From Charina bottae (taxonomy: Eukaryota > Chordata > Lepidosauria > Squamata > Charinaidae): a DNA stretch of 64,000 nucleotides. The position numbers and the translations under genes were made by a program. Position 1 is the stretch's first letter, and every line of letters begins with the position of its first letter. The stretch spans positions 53,717,298 through 53,781,297 of the forward strand of contig JALMGJ010000004.1 in the NCBI GenBank assembly GCA_023362775.1. The letters run 5' to 3'. The notes beneath the pieces were generated by a model. It searched no databases. It was not told the DNA's origin and saw only the letters and a program-made list of their open reading frames with translations. Below, piece after piece: positions 21,617-34,019 of this stretch.

Positions 21617-21751
21617 AGAAATGGGAATCTGTGGCCTTGTAGATACTGCTGAACTTCAACTCTCAACATTCTTCGCTTGTGGTCATACTGTATGGGTTTT
21701 GGGGAGTTTGTAGTTAAAAAAACAAAAACACCAGGTTCCCTATCCCTGGCT
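21617..21751. mobile_element. Old hAT MITE (CAGAAATGGGAATCTGTGGC end)
   Basis: The left end CAGAAATGGGAATCTGTGGC and right-hand CAGGTTCCCTATCCCTGG are inverted relatives, with AACTTCAACTCTCAACATTC between them. This is the layout of a widespread reptile hAT MITE. I could not find a clean 8-bp duplication, so the edges are approximate. A fragment of the same type lies near 42920-43000. Confidence 0.6.
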
Positions 21752-22500
21752 TATAATATTCACAAAGCCTTTATTGTACGAAATGCTTGACAACCCTTTC
21801 TCGAGAGGATGCTTTCCAGATGTATTGGACTTCTTTCCCCAGAATTCCAGAGATCATGGAAGCTAAAGGATACTTTCACAGGGTCTTCGCATGGTTCCAG
21901 AACCAGCTCCTCATTTCTGTAAGGTTAGCTTAGTTGTGGTATGATTGGAAAACCACAGTAACCACACTTTATCTGATATGCTGAGGTTCTGCTGGTGGGC
22001 AATGCATTTCCCCATTCTTAGGAACTCTTGTCTTACCTTATCTCCTGAACTTCAGTTGTCCCAACTGGTCTTTCAAGGAGGAAGTCGCTTAATGGCTTTT
22101 CAGATCTCTCTCATAGGAACACCATAGTTATGGGTATGTTTATTTTGTTCAGTATGAGGGGAGCTTTGTTACTCCTGGACTTGCTTGGGATGGCGTTCTT
22201 TGTTCCTTGTTCTCAACATTTTGAGGTTGGCAGAAGTGAAGATGTTTGTGATCTTCAACCTGCTTTTGAGTAGTTGAGACTAGAAATGGTAATGGTGTGG
22301 CAGTTCCCTAAATTCCAACACATCCTGAAAATGCCAGGATGAGGAAAACTCAGCATTTGTTGAATTGTGTTACTTACATGAGAATGGGCCTGGTGTTCCC
22401 CTTAGATTGTGTTACTGCTTCCCTTTACTTGAATATGGAAATGTTTGTTCCACTTTTGCTTTCTGATTAGGCTTGATGTTCTTGATAATTACCAGTGATC
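21752..22500. other. Unassigned sequence
   Basis: No gene or repeat ends recognised. Confidence 0.4.
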
Positions 22501-22514
22501 CAAGAGCATTTCCC

Positions 22515-24190
22515 TTTTATTTATTTTATTTATTTATATTTCGACTTTTATCACCGCGCCATCTCCCCCAAAGGGGACTCTGGGCGGTTTACAAACACAA
22601 GATTAAAATCATACAACAGAAGATATAAAAGTACAATATATAATCAATTATTAGTATAAGTTAAATAAAAAAATAAAAAATCCAAGAGGGCAGACCATGA
22701 TCTTTAAAAGGGCTCTATGGCACCAGCCATCCCCATGAGGAACTATTCCTGTTCCCATCCCACGCGAGGCGGCAAAACCAGGTCTTTAAGTTCTTTCGGA
22801 AGGACAGCAGTGATGGGGCCTGCCTCACCTCCGGGGGCAAAATGTTCCAAAGGGCAGGTGCCACTGCCGAGAAGGCCTTCCTTCTGGACCCCATCAAACG
22901 AAACTCCCTTACCGACGGGGTCTGAAGCATGCCCTCTCTACATAATCGAGTGGGATGGTTTGAAGTTATGGGGATGAGGCGGTCCCTCAGATACCCTGGT
23001 CCCATGCCATGTAGGGCTTTAAAGGTCATAACCAACACCTTGAATTGCACCCGGAAGCATACCGGCACCCAGTGCAGCTGGCGCAGCAGAGGTGTCACAT
23101 GGGCTGATCTAGGGACACCAATAACTGTGCGCGCAGCTGCATTCTGGACCAGTTGGAGCTTCCGGATACTCTTCAAGGGTAGCCCCATGTAAAGCGCATT
23201 GCAGTAGTCTATGTGGGAGATGACCAGGGCATGAGTGACTGTACGGAGGGACTCTTGATCCAGGAAAGGGCGTAACTGGCGCACAACACAAAGTTGCGCA
23301 AAGCCCCTTCTGGCCACGGCTGCCACCTGCTCCTCGAGCAGGAGCCGTGAGTCCAGAAGGACCCCCAGGTTCCGCACTGATTCTGAATGGGGAAGTGCAA
23401 CCCCATTCAGAACCAAAGATGGTAATTTCCCAGATCCAGAAGAACCATCAATCCACAGCCACTCCGTCTTACCAGGGTTCAGCTGAAGCCTGTTGTTCCC
23501 CATCCAGACCCCCACAGCCTCCAGGCACCGAGAAAGGGTGGCCACTGCATCACTTACTTCACCTGGGATGGAGATGTACAACTGTGTATCATCAGCATAT
23601 TGATGATATCTCATCCCATGGTGATGGATGATCTCACCCAGCGGTTTCATATAGATATTAAATAGGAGAGGTGAGAGAACCGAACCCTGTGGCACCCCAC
23701 AAACGAGGGGGCGAGAGTTGGATCTCTCATCTCCTATTACTACCGATTGGGACCGGCCCCAGAGGAAGGAGGTGAACCAGCGCAAAACTATGCCAGCCAC
23801 CCCCAACTCCTCGAGCCGTCCCAAAAGGATACCATGGTCGATGGTATCGAAAGCCGCTGAGAGATCGAGGAGAGCCAGGATGGACGCACTCCCTCCATCC
23901 CGCTCTTGCCAGAAATCATCCGTAAGCGCGACCAATGCAGTTTCCACCCCATATCCCGGCCTGAAACCCGACTGAAAGGGGTCCAGATAATCCGTTTCAT
24001 CCAGAATCCTCTGGAGCTGTAATGCCACCACCTTCTCAACCACCTTCCCCAAAAAGGGGAGGTGGGAGACAGGACGAAAATTGTCCAATATAGTAGGGTC
24101 CAGTGATGGTTTCTTGAGTATATGTTTATGGAGTATATTCAGCAAAGCTTGAATTGTTTCTTTTTCCCCAGGCTTCACTCTGTTACCATG
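22515..24190 (-). mobile_element. CR1/L3-type LINE, 5'-truncated, coding region open
   Basis: The minus-strand copy begins inside the reverse transcriptase and runs through the protein's end, a short 3' UTR (GTAAACCGCCCAGAGTCCCC near 22570-22595) and an ATAAATAAAT-type tail (22520-22545). The same 3' end appears alone at 45.1 and 63.1 kb. No target duplication was identified, so the 5' edge is approximate. The long open frame shows this is the youngest CR1 here. Confidence 0.9.
22715..24178 (-). CDS. CR1/L3 LINE ORF2 fragment: reverse transcriptase and C-terminal domain (487 codons)
   Basis: Non-LTR reverse transcriptase, which copies LINE RNA into DNA at a nicked target. In residue order: NFRPVSHLPFLGKVVEKV (33-50), FQSGFRPGYGVETAL (68-82), the first catalytic aspartate region LDLSAAFDTIDH (104-115), PQGSVLSPLLFN (163-174), and the catalytic YADD at 194-197 (about 23588-23599). 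The C-terminal CR1/L2-type segment LLRQLHWVPVCFRVQFK and the WNILPPEVRQAPSLLSFRK end follow. All these motifs are intact and no stop interrupts the frame. The upstream endonuclease is missing, so the ATG used is arbitrary and the copy cannot move by itself. Confidence 0.92.
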   Translation of the reverse strand: MKPGEKETIQALLNILHKHILKKPSLDPTILDNFRPVSHLPFLGKVVEKVVALQLQRILDETDYLDPFQSGFRPGYGVETALVALTDDFWQERDGGSASILALLDLSAAFDTIDHGILLGRLEELGVAGIVLRWFTSFLWGRSQSVVIGDERSNSRPLVCGVPQGSVLSPLLFNIYMKPLGEIIHHHGMRYHQYADDTQLYISIPGEVSDAVATLSRCLEAVGVWMGNNRLQLNPGKTEWLWIDGSSGSGKLPSLVLNGVALPHSESVRNLGVLLDSRLLLEEQVAAVARRGFAQLCVVRQLRPFLDQESLRTVTHALVISHIDYCNALYMGLPLKSIRKLQLVQNAAARTVIGVPRSAHVTPLLRQLHWVPVCFRVQFKVLVMTFKALHGMGPGYLRDRLIPITSNHPTRLCREGMLQTPSVREFRLMGSRRKAFSAVAPALWNILPPEVRQAPSLLSFRKNLKTWFCRLAWDGNRNSSSWGWLVP

Positions 24191-25869
24191 TCTAGTCTGG
24201 CAGCTGAAATGCTATATTTTATTCATTGGGCTCTTAGGGAAATGCCTTGATCTTACCTTGTTTCAATTATTTTAAAATGCTTTTGATATCAGGAAACAAG
24301 GAGTATTTGAAAAATCTGGAAGCTTGCAATACCATAGTTTAAAGCTTTTAGTTCTGACTTTTTCTGCTGCAAGTAGGAGCATTTCCCCGTGGCACGGCTT
24401 CTACTTCCGGTCTTCCCCACTATTTGTTTTCATTCCTTCACTCTGTGGAACACTGACAGTGCAAATCTCATGATGATGAGGTGCTCCTGCCAGAAAAAAT
24501 GTCATGCATTCAGCACCCCACCCTCTGAATCAGTGAGAACACAAACTGCCCACAAGCTCTGTTTGGCAACGGGGTTGCAGATCAAACTCCAGCTTTGTTC
24601 TGTTTCAGCTTTCACCATTCAGTTTTCTGTAAATCAATTTTTCAGAAACTTCTATTTGGAGACGGAATGGAACCTGTCTTTTATTCTCTTCTTACAAAAT
24701 CTGGGTGGTAGTAATTAAAAGAAAAAAATATTTCCCAATTCCCATATAAAAAGGCAAGTGAGGAAGAGAATGAAGAGGTCCCTTTTTATTCTTTCTGAAT
24801 AGAGGAAACAACCAGATCTGAGTTGTGGGAGGAGTGGCGTTAGTGCTATCGGACTGCCCTGGAGGGCATCTTGCCCAGGGCTTCCTTAACGCTAGTAGAG
24901 CAATTGTTTTCCCATGTAATCTGATCCTCATCCCCATAAAAAAACCTGTTCCAATGCTTATCTTTCAGGTAATTTAAATATATACCAGATTTAAAGAGAT
25001 GGTGCCAATTACTTGGAGACCTTATAAAAGGAAAGCTCTGTTAGTCTATGGTAGCCCCAAATCAGGAGGAGTCTGGTAGCACCTCTTCTGACTAACAGAT
25101 TTTATTAAAAGGCAGAAACAAATCTTATTGGAAGGCAGAAACTTTTCCAAGCTCTTCAGCTTGTCTTTTCAGGGATCTAAATTGGTTCCTCTTTGCTGGC
25201 TCTGGAACACATTTCTCAGGTCTTTGAGCTGCCTTCCTTCCATAGCCCAGGGTTGGGAATTTGGGATACTCATCTCCTTTCAAAGCCAGGTTCGACTCTC
25301 CCCTTCTGTGAAACTACTGGCTGCTCAGCCATACTTGACTTTGCTTTCGTTTTATAATCATCCAAGTCTGGCTGAACGGGAGGAAAAATAAGTGGGCAAA
25401 CGTGTGCACAAACAAAAGAAAGAAGAAAGATCTGAGGCAGAGAAATGAAAGCAGACTGCAGTGCAGAGGAGAAATCTTAGGGTTCTTCTGTCAGTTTTTG
25501 CTATTAATGCAGGAAGTAAGATAAAAAGAAATTGAACCTGTGTGCTCTCCTCTAGAATCTTATCTGTACAGGAGAGAGAACATAGAGGCTTAAAAAAAAG
25601 CCTACAAGAAAAAGAATAGTGAGAGCATTCACTATATGAGTACATGCCCTTCTTTTGCACATGAATAGTTTTTCCAAAGAACAGTCTGATTCCTAGAAGC
25701 AATCTGTTGGCAAACAGGTATGTCCTTAGCCAGGAACCATTTGAAGTTGAGCAGTAAGGTAGAGGTATAGTGAAAATAAGTTTCTAATACATAATTTGTG
25801 AATTAGGCTCTATTTATCTAAGAGTAAGCTATTGAACTGAACAGCATTCAGTTATAGTTAATACATAAG
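24191..25869. other. Unassigned sequence with one repeat-like phrase
   Basis: No gene supported. At about 25035-25115, CTGTTAGTCT, AGCACCTCTTCTGACTAACA and the following TTTTATTAAAAG resemble a widespread reptile repeat. A similar phrase occurs near 37500-37550. I do not know its class. Confidence 0.4.
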
Positions 25870-25883
25870 TATATATTACATAG

Positions 25884-26197
25884 GGGCGTGGTGGCTCAGC
25901 GGGTAAGATGCCAGGCTTGTCGATCGGAAGATTGCAAGTTTGGAGGTTCGAATCCCTAGCCCTGCGTGACGGAGTGAGCTCCCGCACTCGCCCCAGCTCT
26001 TGCCAACCTAGCAATTCGAAAGCATGCAAATGCAAGTAGATTAATAGGTACCACTTCGGTGGGTAGTGTCATGCGGCCACATGACCGTGGAAGCGTCTTC
26101 GGACAACGCTGGCTCTTTGGCTAACAAACGGAGATGAGCACCGGCCCCTGGAGTCGGACACGACTGCAGAAATGTGCGGGGGGAACCTTTACCTTAC
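25884..26197 (+). mobile_element. tRNA-headed SINE with BovB-like tail (Sauria-SINE group)
   Basis: Starts GGGCGTGGTGGCTCAGCGGG and has an exact B box, GGTTCGAATCC. The tail is GAGTCGGACACGACTGCAGA, then GGGGGAACCTTTACC. The 14-bp flank TATATATTACATAG is exact (25870-25883 and 26198-26211). Relative to other copies it lacks about 17 bases after GGTGGGTAG. Confidence 0.93.
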
Positions 26198-26211
26198 TAT
26201 ATATTACATAG

Positions 26212-29200
26212 TTTGGCTGCAGCCTTAAACAGAGTAAACTCCATTGAATTGGGGCATGTATTTGTGTAGAACAAATAGGGTTGCTTTCTGTACATGGTTG
26301 CTACATGGATATAATTGTAATTTATTCTTGTCTACTCAGACATAAGTTCAGTTGAGTTTAATGGCACAGCCAACTATAATGTTTTAGAATTGCAGCGTTA
26401 AAGATAGAATTCAATTTCAATTAATACATGGGAAAATTGCAAAAAAAGAAATGATGGAAAAATACGTAGATTAGTCTATTATGGATTATGTTTCCATTGT
26501 ATCTTCATCCTTGTACATCAAGCTATTTCAATTCTGCAATGTTATCACAGTGCTTTAATGTTTAATTCACTTTGATTTGGCCCACAAAAGCATCAGGTGT
26601 TTCTGCAGGCAAATCCAAGGCATCTGAAAAGACCTGCTGAGAACATTACTCCAAAAAAGATCTGCAGAGAAAATAGTCCGGAATGTTATTGATTTTTATT
26701 TCAATCCAGAAATTTAACACATTTTTTTAAAAAAAATTGAAAAACAAATGTACTCATGGAGCGCTTTCTTTCAGGACTAATGTCTGTGTTGCTACACATG
26801 TCTTAGGAAAATTAGTGATGTGATAATTTTCCAGGAGAAGTGCAGGAAATCAATCAAAGGCAAGTGAGGCAGAAAGTGCTGAAATGACTGTTCTAAAAGC
26901 AGATTTTTAATGAACGTAATGCAAAAATGAGTCTGATCTAGGCTGCAGCCATCAACCCACTTCTGGGGATAGAGCCTTGCTGCAACCAGGTTGGTGGGGC
27001 TTACCTATGAGTATACACAAATACTGTAAATTGACTTGTTTTAAAATACATTTGGGTGAAATAAAGAACCTGCATGTATTTTCCCAGAGTCACTAACTCA
27101 AATTCTACATTGTGGAATGTGTAGCTCTTCTAAAGTCTTAGGGTCCTTTTTGCCTACATAAACCTTATATTGCCATTAGGTGAGTCGTTGGATATCATAG
27201 CTAGGGCCTTTTTATTGGTGACACTATTGAAGTGAATAATGTTGCTCATGTAGTGATTCCTAATGTGATGACTGAAGAAAGCAAATTCCAATGGACTAAA
27301 AAAATAACATAGCAATGACCATAATGCCATTACATGTACCTTTGACAGGGCTACTTGTACAATACTGTATACAGTTCTGGTCATCCCAAGAATCTTCCTT
27401 CTGAAGAAAGACTAAAGAGTTCAGAGAGGAGTCATGAAATTATGAAAGAGGCCCTGCTCTCATTCGTGATAGACTAATGCTGTCATAACTTACTCATATC
27501 CTAACTTGCATGATACCCACACAGCCACTAGCTTGGCTAGTGTTAAAAGGGATTACAGCATACCATGGATTTCAGATGCTGGAATAAGAAATTGGAGATT
27601 ATGGTGTCTGTGCTATTTTGTTCATTTTCATCTGGACACTGCTAAAATCTAAGGTTGAGCTATATGACCCTTCTATAATGTAAATATTCTTTATGATGGA
27701 GATAAATCTGTCTCGTGAAAGTTCTGTTTTATTCTACATAGGAAAAGTTTGGGGTTGGAGTTTTTTGGCTTTTTTTTTTGCAAGTAAGGGTGATTTGAAA
27801 ATGTGAGTTTTCAACTTATTTCTAAAGTAGTGGGTCCTGAAAAGACCATCCTTTTTGGTATTTCTTGCCTGTAGCTTTCTATTTGGAAGAACTGGGTGGA
27901 CTACAGTGTATTTGCTAAGAGCCCTAGTGATGAAATTCTACTCTCATGGGAGGATGGCTCCTGGGCCCCTGTTGCCAGGCTTTACTGCCGGCTCGAGGTA
28001 TTTCATTATTACGGATGAGAAAGAAAAGTTACAGCTTAGCAACACTGACTGATAAGTCATTGATTTATGAAGGAAAATTATTGAACACATTAGCTAGGAG
28101 AGAGTTGGCGGACAAGTGCTTTATTATCAAGAGTAAGGCTTTGAAATTACTACTGCGCCTTTTATTAAAACTCACGAAAACCCTGTTTTATTTATGGAAC
28201 ATCAAGAATGTGTTAGATTCCTCTGAAATAAAGCTTCACAGTATGCCAACAGAGGATGCAATTATTTTTGCATGTATTTTGCAGATGAGTAAGCAGCACA
28301 AGTGCTTTTTCCATGGTGATACAATCAATTGTAGGCAGTCCTATGATTTCTGCGTAAGAATATTGACTCCCAGGCCAGTTCTCTACATTGTATGATAACA
28401 ATATCCATTTGTCCAAATAAAGCCCTATTGAAGTTCATGGACTTCTCTCTGATCTAGGATTTTGATTTTTCTCAGCCAGGTCATAAGTAACAAGCCAGTC
28501 CTTTTGTTTAGTTCCTCCAAGATGTGCATTGCCAGAAACAGATGAATTAAGAAAATACAGAAACTTATCTTCTCCTTGAGACCTCTTTGTTTCTTTGACA
28601 TTCTGCACTTAGCATCTCTAACTTGGTCCTTCAGTTCTTCCAACTTGAACCACCCATCATCACTTTATTTGATCCAATTAACTGACTTGTAGTTTTGCCT
28701 TGCTGGCAAAAGCCTAGTATGAAACTGGAGCACTCCCAAGAAAGAGCTGCCAAAACTGTAATGGAAGAAAGGGATGGGAGCAAAGGACAAGATTCTGTGG
28801 GTGACTCCATTTGTTTATGTGAGAGTCCAACCACCAAGTTCTATTTTTCAGTAAGGAATTTAAAAAAACCTTCCTTTTTCTTTTCTTATGAAATCTGAAC
28901 TTCAAACTATGGTAAATATTATAGCAGGTGACTATTATGAGCCTGGGGACCATCAGCATTTACTCTGAAAGTTATTTTCAACAGCAAGCTGGGTTCTGGA
29001 ATATGTCAGGCGGTATCATCATTTCCCGCATATACTGAAATGTTTTCTTTTTGCTTTCCTTGTTTAGTTTAAAAATGCCTTATTTTCCCAACAAGGAATT
29101 TACATTTCCCAACATGGCATTTACATTTTATTTTTCCAACATTTCTCAGTGGTAAATCAGGATGAGACATAATTATTGGCCAAATATGTCAATTGAGCAT

Positions 29201-30746
29201 TAACTCCAGCTGTTACTATTACAACACATTTGTCTTTGTCACTAGGACCTAGGTCTTGATTTAATTTCAGCTCTCCCCCCCCCCCCCGCCTTGCTTCTTC
29301 TTCTACTTAAAATTCAGGGAATCACTGCTGCCATGTGGCAGTGAAGACATACATTTGCATTCTACTAATACTAAAATTATGGGGAACGTGCAACTTGAAT
29401 GATTGTTTAGAGACAGATCCACCAAACTATTGCCTGATAAACTGAATTACTGAAAAGCTATGAGAGGGTAACATCAAGACTGAGTTTATCTTCCCTTTGA
29501 ATTTGTAAAGTCTCCCACTCTACATCCATGTTGCCCCATCTCTGGAAATTACAGTATTATAGATGGAATTTACATGATAAGTGAATTATAGTAATTGTAT
29601 GATTCCTTATCAGTCTGATTTTTTTTCCAACAAGCTGTCTGTATAATTAGTATGATTATACATGCAGATTGAATAAATGTATGTGCAAATAGGTAAGTAT
29701 GGTAAATTCCAAATGCAATTAGCAAGTTTCAGTGTGCAATCATAATAATTGCAGGTGCCTAAATTGTTTTTTTTTAAAAAAGAGAAAGCTCCAATAAAAC
29801 AGATTAGAAAGGGGAAGAGCCTCTATAGCAGACCATGTTTTGCACCTCAAAAGGTGGCATTTCCAGTTAAATGGATCTTAGGTAACTTCAGGAAATACTA
29901 CAGCCTGTAATTCAGAATAGGAGCTACCAATTGCAGGCTGTGGATCTTAAGATCAGCTGGGTGCTAAGCCATGGAGTGCTTAACTACGGTTTATTGAATA
30001 AACCACAATTGTCTGAGTGTACACAATAAGGTAAACCGTAAACCATAATTTATAAGCCACGAAGTGTATCAAAACTCTGCCTATATATGTACGCAGACTT
30101 TATATTACCCTTGTATTCCACTCTTTCTCTATCATGGTTTGTGGGTAAATAATTTTAAAAATCATTCATATTTTTAATCTCATCCCACCCCAATCTTATG
30201 CCCTACAAACACCTTGGGACTATATACCCTATGCAGGCTGAAAACTCAGGAATTTATGGGAGGGTGGCTTAACCTCATATGTCCTTTTGAAATAAAGGAC
30301 TTCCATGTACTGTATTATAATTCTGATTCCACAATGACTTGTTTCTGCAAAAAGAGTGTTGCTTCTTAACATCCCTGCATTCTGTTAGAGTGGTTTTCAG
30401 CACTTTGATGAATGGAGTGTTGCCTTGACTGGTTTTCCTCTAGCCGTGTATTGAAACTTGATTCCCTAATAGTGATGGTGGTCTGTCAACCCTCTATCTG
30501 TTTGGAACACAACCCAGCTGCAAGTTGCAATTAGGAGCTGTCTATTCTTAAATAAATAGCTTTGGTTTCTGTCTCTAAACAGCTGTTTTTTCATAATGTA
30601 GGTTTCCATTACCTCTTTAATTAGTTCTGCTCTTATTTTACAGAGCCTGTCATATAGTCAATATTGGGAAAGAGAAGTACTTGAAATCAATAAGTAAGTT
30701 GTGTCAGGTATTTTGTAGGTAGGTTTTACATTATGAATGTGGTTTA
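26212..30746. other. Unassigned 4.5-kb sequence, no supported gene
   Basis: The longest frame, 149 codons at 27946-28395, has no recognisable domain. There is a C run at 29275-29287. At 27350-27440, ACTGTATACAGTTCTGGTCA and the following text echo a common vertebrate repeat. At 29965-30060, alternating CTACGGTTTATTGAATAAACC and similar phrases resemble a degraded interspersed repeat also seen near 45890-46070. Confidence 0.4.
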
Positions 30747-30819
30747 CTGGATGGCTGGATAGAAAATTCTGGGCGTTGAAGTCCACACATCTTTAAGTTG
30801 CTGAGGTTGAGAAACACTG
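30747..30819. mobile_element. Short hAT MITE, CAGTGTTTCTCAACC family
   Basis: The right end is GAGGTTGAGAAACACTG, with GAAGTCCACACATCTTTAAG inside, in reverse orientation to the 10.4-kb copy. The left edge is diverged and I found no clean target duplication, so it is placed by alignment to relatives. Confidence 0.65.
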
Positions 30820-31136
30820 GTATAATCTAATAAGAAGGGGATGTCCAGTGCAGAACAAGAAATTTAGAAAACCCTCCAATCAGAGTAAGTGCTTTCAATC
30901 TTCTTGGATTACAACGTGAGAAAGTATCATGTTGAAATTATGGTATGATTCTACAGTATGTCTCTCTGCCTGTCTAGAAATTCCTCTAAATTCAGCGGGA
31001 TTTACTCTATTGCAGCCATGCTGACAAGAAATTTGGGAGTTAGTTTGAAGGGGACAAATTTGGGACCTGAAATAAATGGGGATAAATTTATAACCACATA
31101 AGTGTACAACCCCTGATAGGCTGTATTCTTCTAAAC

Positions 31137-31416
31137 CAGAGCTTTCCAAACTGTGTGTCGGGACACATTAGTGTGTCGGCTGCAGTGTCTGGGTGTGTCG
31201 CGGCTGCTGCTGCCTCCTGGCTTCCACCCAGGTTCTAGTGCCTGCCTTGTGCCTTGCTGCCTCCAAACCAGTTGTGATTCCGTGCAGGTCCTAGTGCCTG
31301 CCTTGTGCCCTGCTGTAAGAGTGTGTCACGAAATTATGCCCTGCTGTAAGAGTGTGTCGTGAAATGATGCATGTCTAAAAAGTGTGTCACCAACATGAAA
31401 AGTTTGGAAAGCTCTG
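31137..31416 (+). mobile_element. hAT MITE, family D
   Basis: The ends are CAGAGCTTTCCAAACT and AGTTTGGAAAGCTCTG. The 8-bp flank TTCTAAAC is exact (31129-31136 and 31417-31424). It holds two copies of the GTGCCTGCCTTGTGCC block, one more than the 9.4- and 16.6-kb copies. Confidence 0.94.
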
Positions 31417-31424
31417 TTCTAAAC

Positions 31425-31887
31425 TGACTGGTACTCTGTATATGTGAAATAGGTGATAATTCCACACCAACTGATTTCATCATACACACAAATTACGTGG
31501 GAAGTAATGATAAAAAAAAGCAGTTATCATAGGTTGTGTCTTCAAGTAAAGGTGATATTTTCCTTTCTTTTCATGAGTCCTTTGGTACTAATGTGGTATA
31601 ATGAGAAAGTGATGTGGTTTTAAGGCAAGCTGCTTTATCATAGACTCAAGTTCCCTTTTGTACAGGATACGAGATGGACATTAAACTAAATAACCTTATT
31701 GAGCTAAATAATTACATACTTGATAGGTTCTTGGAAGGAATGCAAGGATAATGTATGTGATAAGCACTGGGTTTATCCTATATAACAGTTAACTATGGTT
31801 ATTTTCAAATTAGTATGCTTTCACTGTAAAAAACAATTTGAGTGGATTGCAGTTCTGCTTTCTAGTTATTGTGTATTGGAGTTTAGC
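31425..31887. other. Unassigned sequence
   Basis: No gene or repeat ends seen. Confidence 0.4.
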
Positions 31888-31899
31888 CAGTAGTCAGGT

Positions 31900-33155
31900 T
31901 GTTGTTGTTGTTGTTGTTGTTGTTGTTCAGTCGTTTAGTCGTGTCCGACTCTTCATGACCTCATGGACCATAGCACGCCAGGCCTTCCTGTCCTCCACTG
32001 TCACCCGGAGTTTACTCAAATTCATGTTCGTTACATTGGTGATGCTATCTAACCATCTCATCCTCTGCCGTCCCCTTCTCCGTTTGCCTTCAGTCTTTCC
32101 CAGCATCAGGGTCTTTTCCAGTGAGTCCTCTCTTCGCATTAGGTGGCCAAAGTATTTGAGCTTCAGCATCTGTCCTTCCAATGAGCAGTCAGGGTTGATT
32201 TCCTTTAGGATTGACTGATTTGACCTCCTTGCAGTCCAAGGGACTCTTAAGAGTCTTCTCCAGCACAACAGTTTAAAAGCCTCAATTCTTCACCGCTCAG
32301 CCTTCCTTATGGTCCAACTCTCACAGCCATACATTATTACTGGAAAAACCATAGCTTTAACTATATGGACCTTTGTCGGCAAGGTGATGTCTCTGCTTTT
32401 TAATACGCTGTCTAGGTTTGCCATAGATTTCCTCCCAAGGAGCAAGCGTCTTTTAATTTCATGGCTGCAGTCACCGTCTGCGGTGATCTTGGAGCCCAAG
32501 AAAATAAAATCTGTCACTGCTTCCATTTCTTCCCCTTCTATTTGCCAGGAAGTGATAGGACCAGATGCCATGATCTGAGTTTTTTAATGTTGAGTTTCAA
32601 GCCAGCTTTTGCACTCTCCTCTTTCACCCTCATCAAGAGGCTCTTTAGTTCCTCTTCACTTTCTGCCATTAGGGTGGTATCGTCTGCATAACTGAGGTTG
32701 TTGATATTTCTCCCGGCAATCTTAACTCCGGCTTGTGATTCATCCAGCCCGGCATTTCTCATGATGTACTCTGCATATAAGTTAAATAAGCAGGGTGATA
32801 ATATACAGCCTTGTCGTACTCCTTTCCCAATTTTGAACCAGTCGGTTGTTACGTGTCCGGTTCTAACTGTTGCTTCTTGACCTGCATATAGGTTTCTCAG
32901 GAGACAGGTAAGGTGGTCTGGTACTCCCATCTCTTTAAGACTTTACCACAGTTTGTTGTGATCCACACAATCAAAGGCTTTAGCGTAGTCAATGAAGCAG
33001 AAGTAGATGTTTTTCTGGAACTCTCTTGTTTTTTCCATGATCCAGCGAATGTTAGCAATCTGATCTCTAGTTCCTCTGCCTCTTCGAAACCCAGCTTGCA
33101 CTTCTGGTAGTTCTCGGTTCACATACTGCTGAAGCCTAGCTTGTAGGATTTTGAG
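31900..33155 (-). mobile_element. BovB (RTE) LINE, 5'-truncated, first lineage
   Basis: The 12-bp flank CAGTAGTCAGGT is present on both sides (31888-31899 and 33156-33167). The minus strand runs from within the reverse transcriptase to a tail of CAA units (31900-31926, read as GTT on +). About 1.26 kb of a roughly 3-kb family remains. This is the best reference in the window for the inverted BovB piece at 5.4 kb. Confidence 0.95.
31927..32930 (-). pseudogene. BovB reverse transcriptase and C-terminus, broken frame
   Basis: The segment 32538-32930 carries VRQGCILSPCLFNLYAEYI and the catalytic YADD (about 32679-32690) with its usual TTLMAESEEELK follow-on. The frame then shifts near 32560. The next part, GSKITADGDC through YGCESWTIRKAE (32290-32571), is interrupted near 32287. 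The end, VPWTARRSNQSIL to VMKSRTRLND (31927-32268), is open. The three blocks in order match the family, but the breaks make it non-functional. Confidence 0.92.
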
Positions 33156-33167
33156 CAGTAGTCAGGT

Positions 33168-33800
33168 AATAAAGACTAAATGCAAATCCTTTGGCTTTGT
33201 ATTGAGTTTTAATACTCAGATTGTTGTCTTTTGTTTTTATAAATGCTTTTGCAATAATAAAAAATCATTAGGTGTTTTCAGGTTACTTAGCACAGCTACA
33301 AAGAAAGAAAAAATCTGGTTGTGAAATAGGTCAACTGTTCTAAGGGAAAAAAGGGGCCCCTGGCTGTCTTGTTGGCAAACCTTTCTGAGACATCCTTTTC
33401 TTGGACAGCTGGTTCTTTTCACCTTGCAATTATAAACATTTTGATAATAGCTTTCCAGCTCCCATTTTAAATAATTATTGTTGCTTGTTGAAGCAGATGC
33501 CTCAATGCTGAAGACCATCATTTTTGATCCATAGCTTTTTGAAATCATCATTAGGGTGCAATCTGGTTAAGTTGTCATACTCTTGAGCTGGGAGTAACTG
33601 CTTTTCAGTTTAAGGAAGATAAGAATTTGATTAACAGAAAACTCTAGCCCCACCCCACCTCAAAACTTTCCTAATTCCACAGTTTGCTTGTTAAAAAGGA
33701 AGACAGAAGGAAAAGCATCCTTATTTGTCTATTTTGGTATAATATTTATTGTTACCTTGGGTCAGGATGTTAGGAGAAAATAACCTCTTAATCTCCTGAT
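33168..33800. other. Unassigned sequence
   Basis: No gene recognised. A 104-codon minus-strand frame at 33237-33551 has no known domain. Confidence 0.4.
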
Positions 33801-33938
33801 TTCTCTTCTCTTCTCTTCTCTTCTCTTCTCTTCTCTTCTCTTCTCTTCTCTTCTCTTCTCTTCTCCTCTCCTCTCCTCTCCTCTCCTCTCCTCTCCTCTC
33901 CTCTCCTCTCCTCTCCTCTCCTCTTCTCTTCTCTTCTC
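33801..33938. repeat. Compound pentanucleotide repeat (TTCTC)n(CTCTC)n(TTCTC)n
   Basis: About 13 TTCTC units, then about 11 CTCTC-type units, then about 3 TTCTC-type units. The strand asymmetry (pure pyrimidine on +) could support triplex formation. The charged E/R-rich frames on the minus strand are artefacts. Confidence 0.97.
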
Positions 33939-34019
33939 CCTGGTAAATGCCACAGGAATTAGGAAAATGCTCACAACCATTGGTATCACACAAGATGAAG
34001 GATATATAATGCAAGAGCT

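Noticed and set aside
22717..23975. Plus-strand frames over 22.7-24.0 kb
   Set aside because: They are antisense shadows of the CR1 reverse-transcriptase frame.
31838..32218. 126-codon plus-strand frame with a poly-valine run
   Set aside because: It is antisense to the BovB C-terminus; the valines come from the GTT tail repeat.
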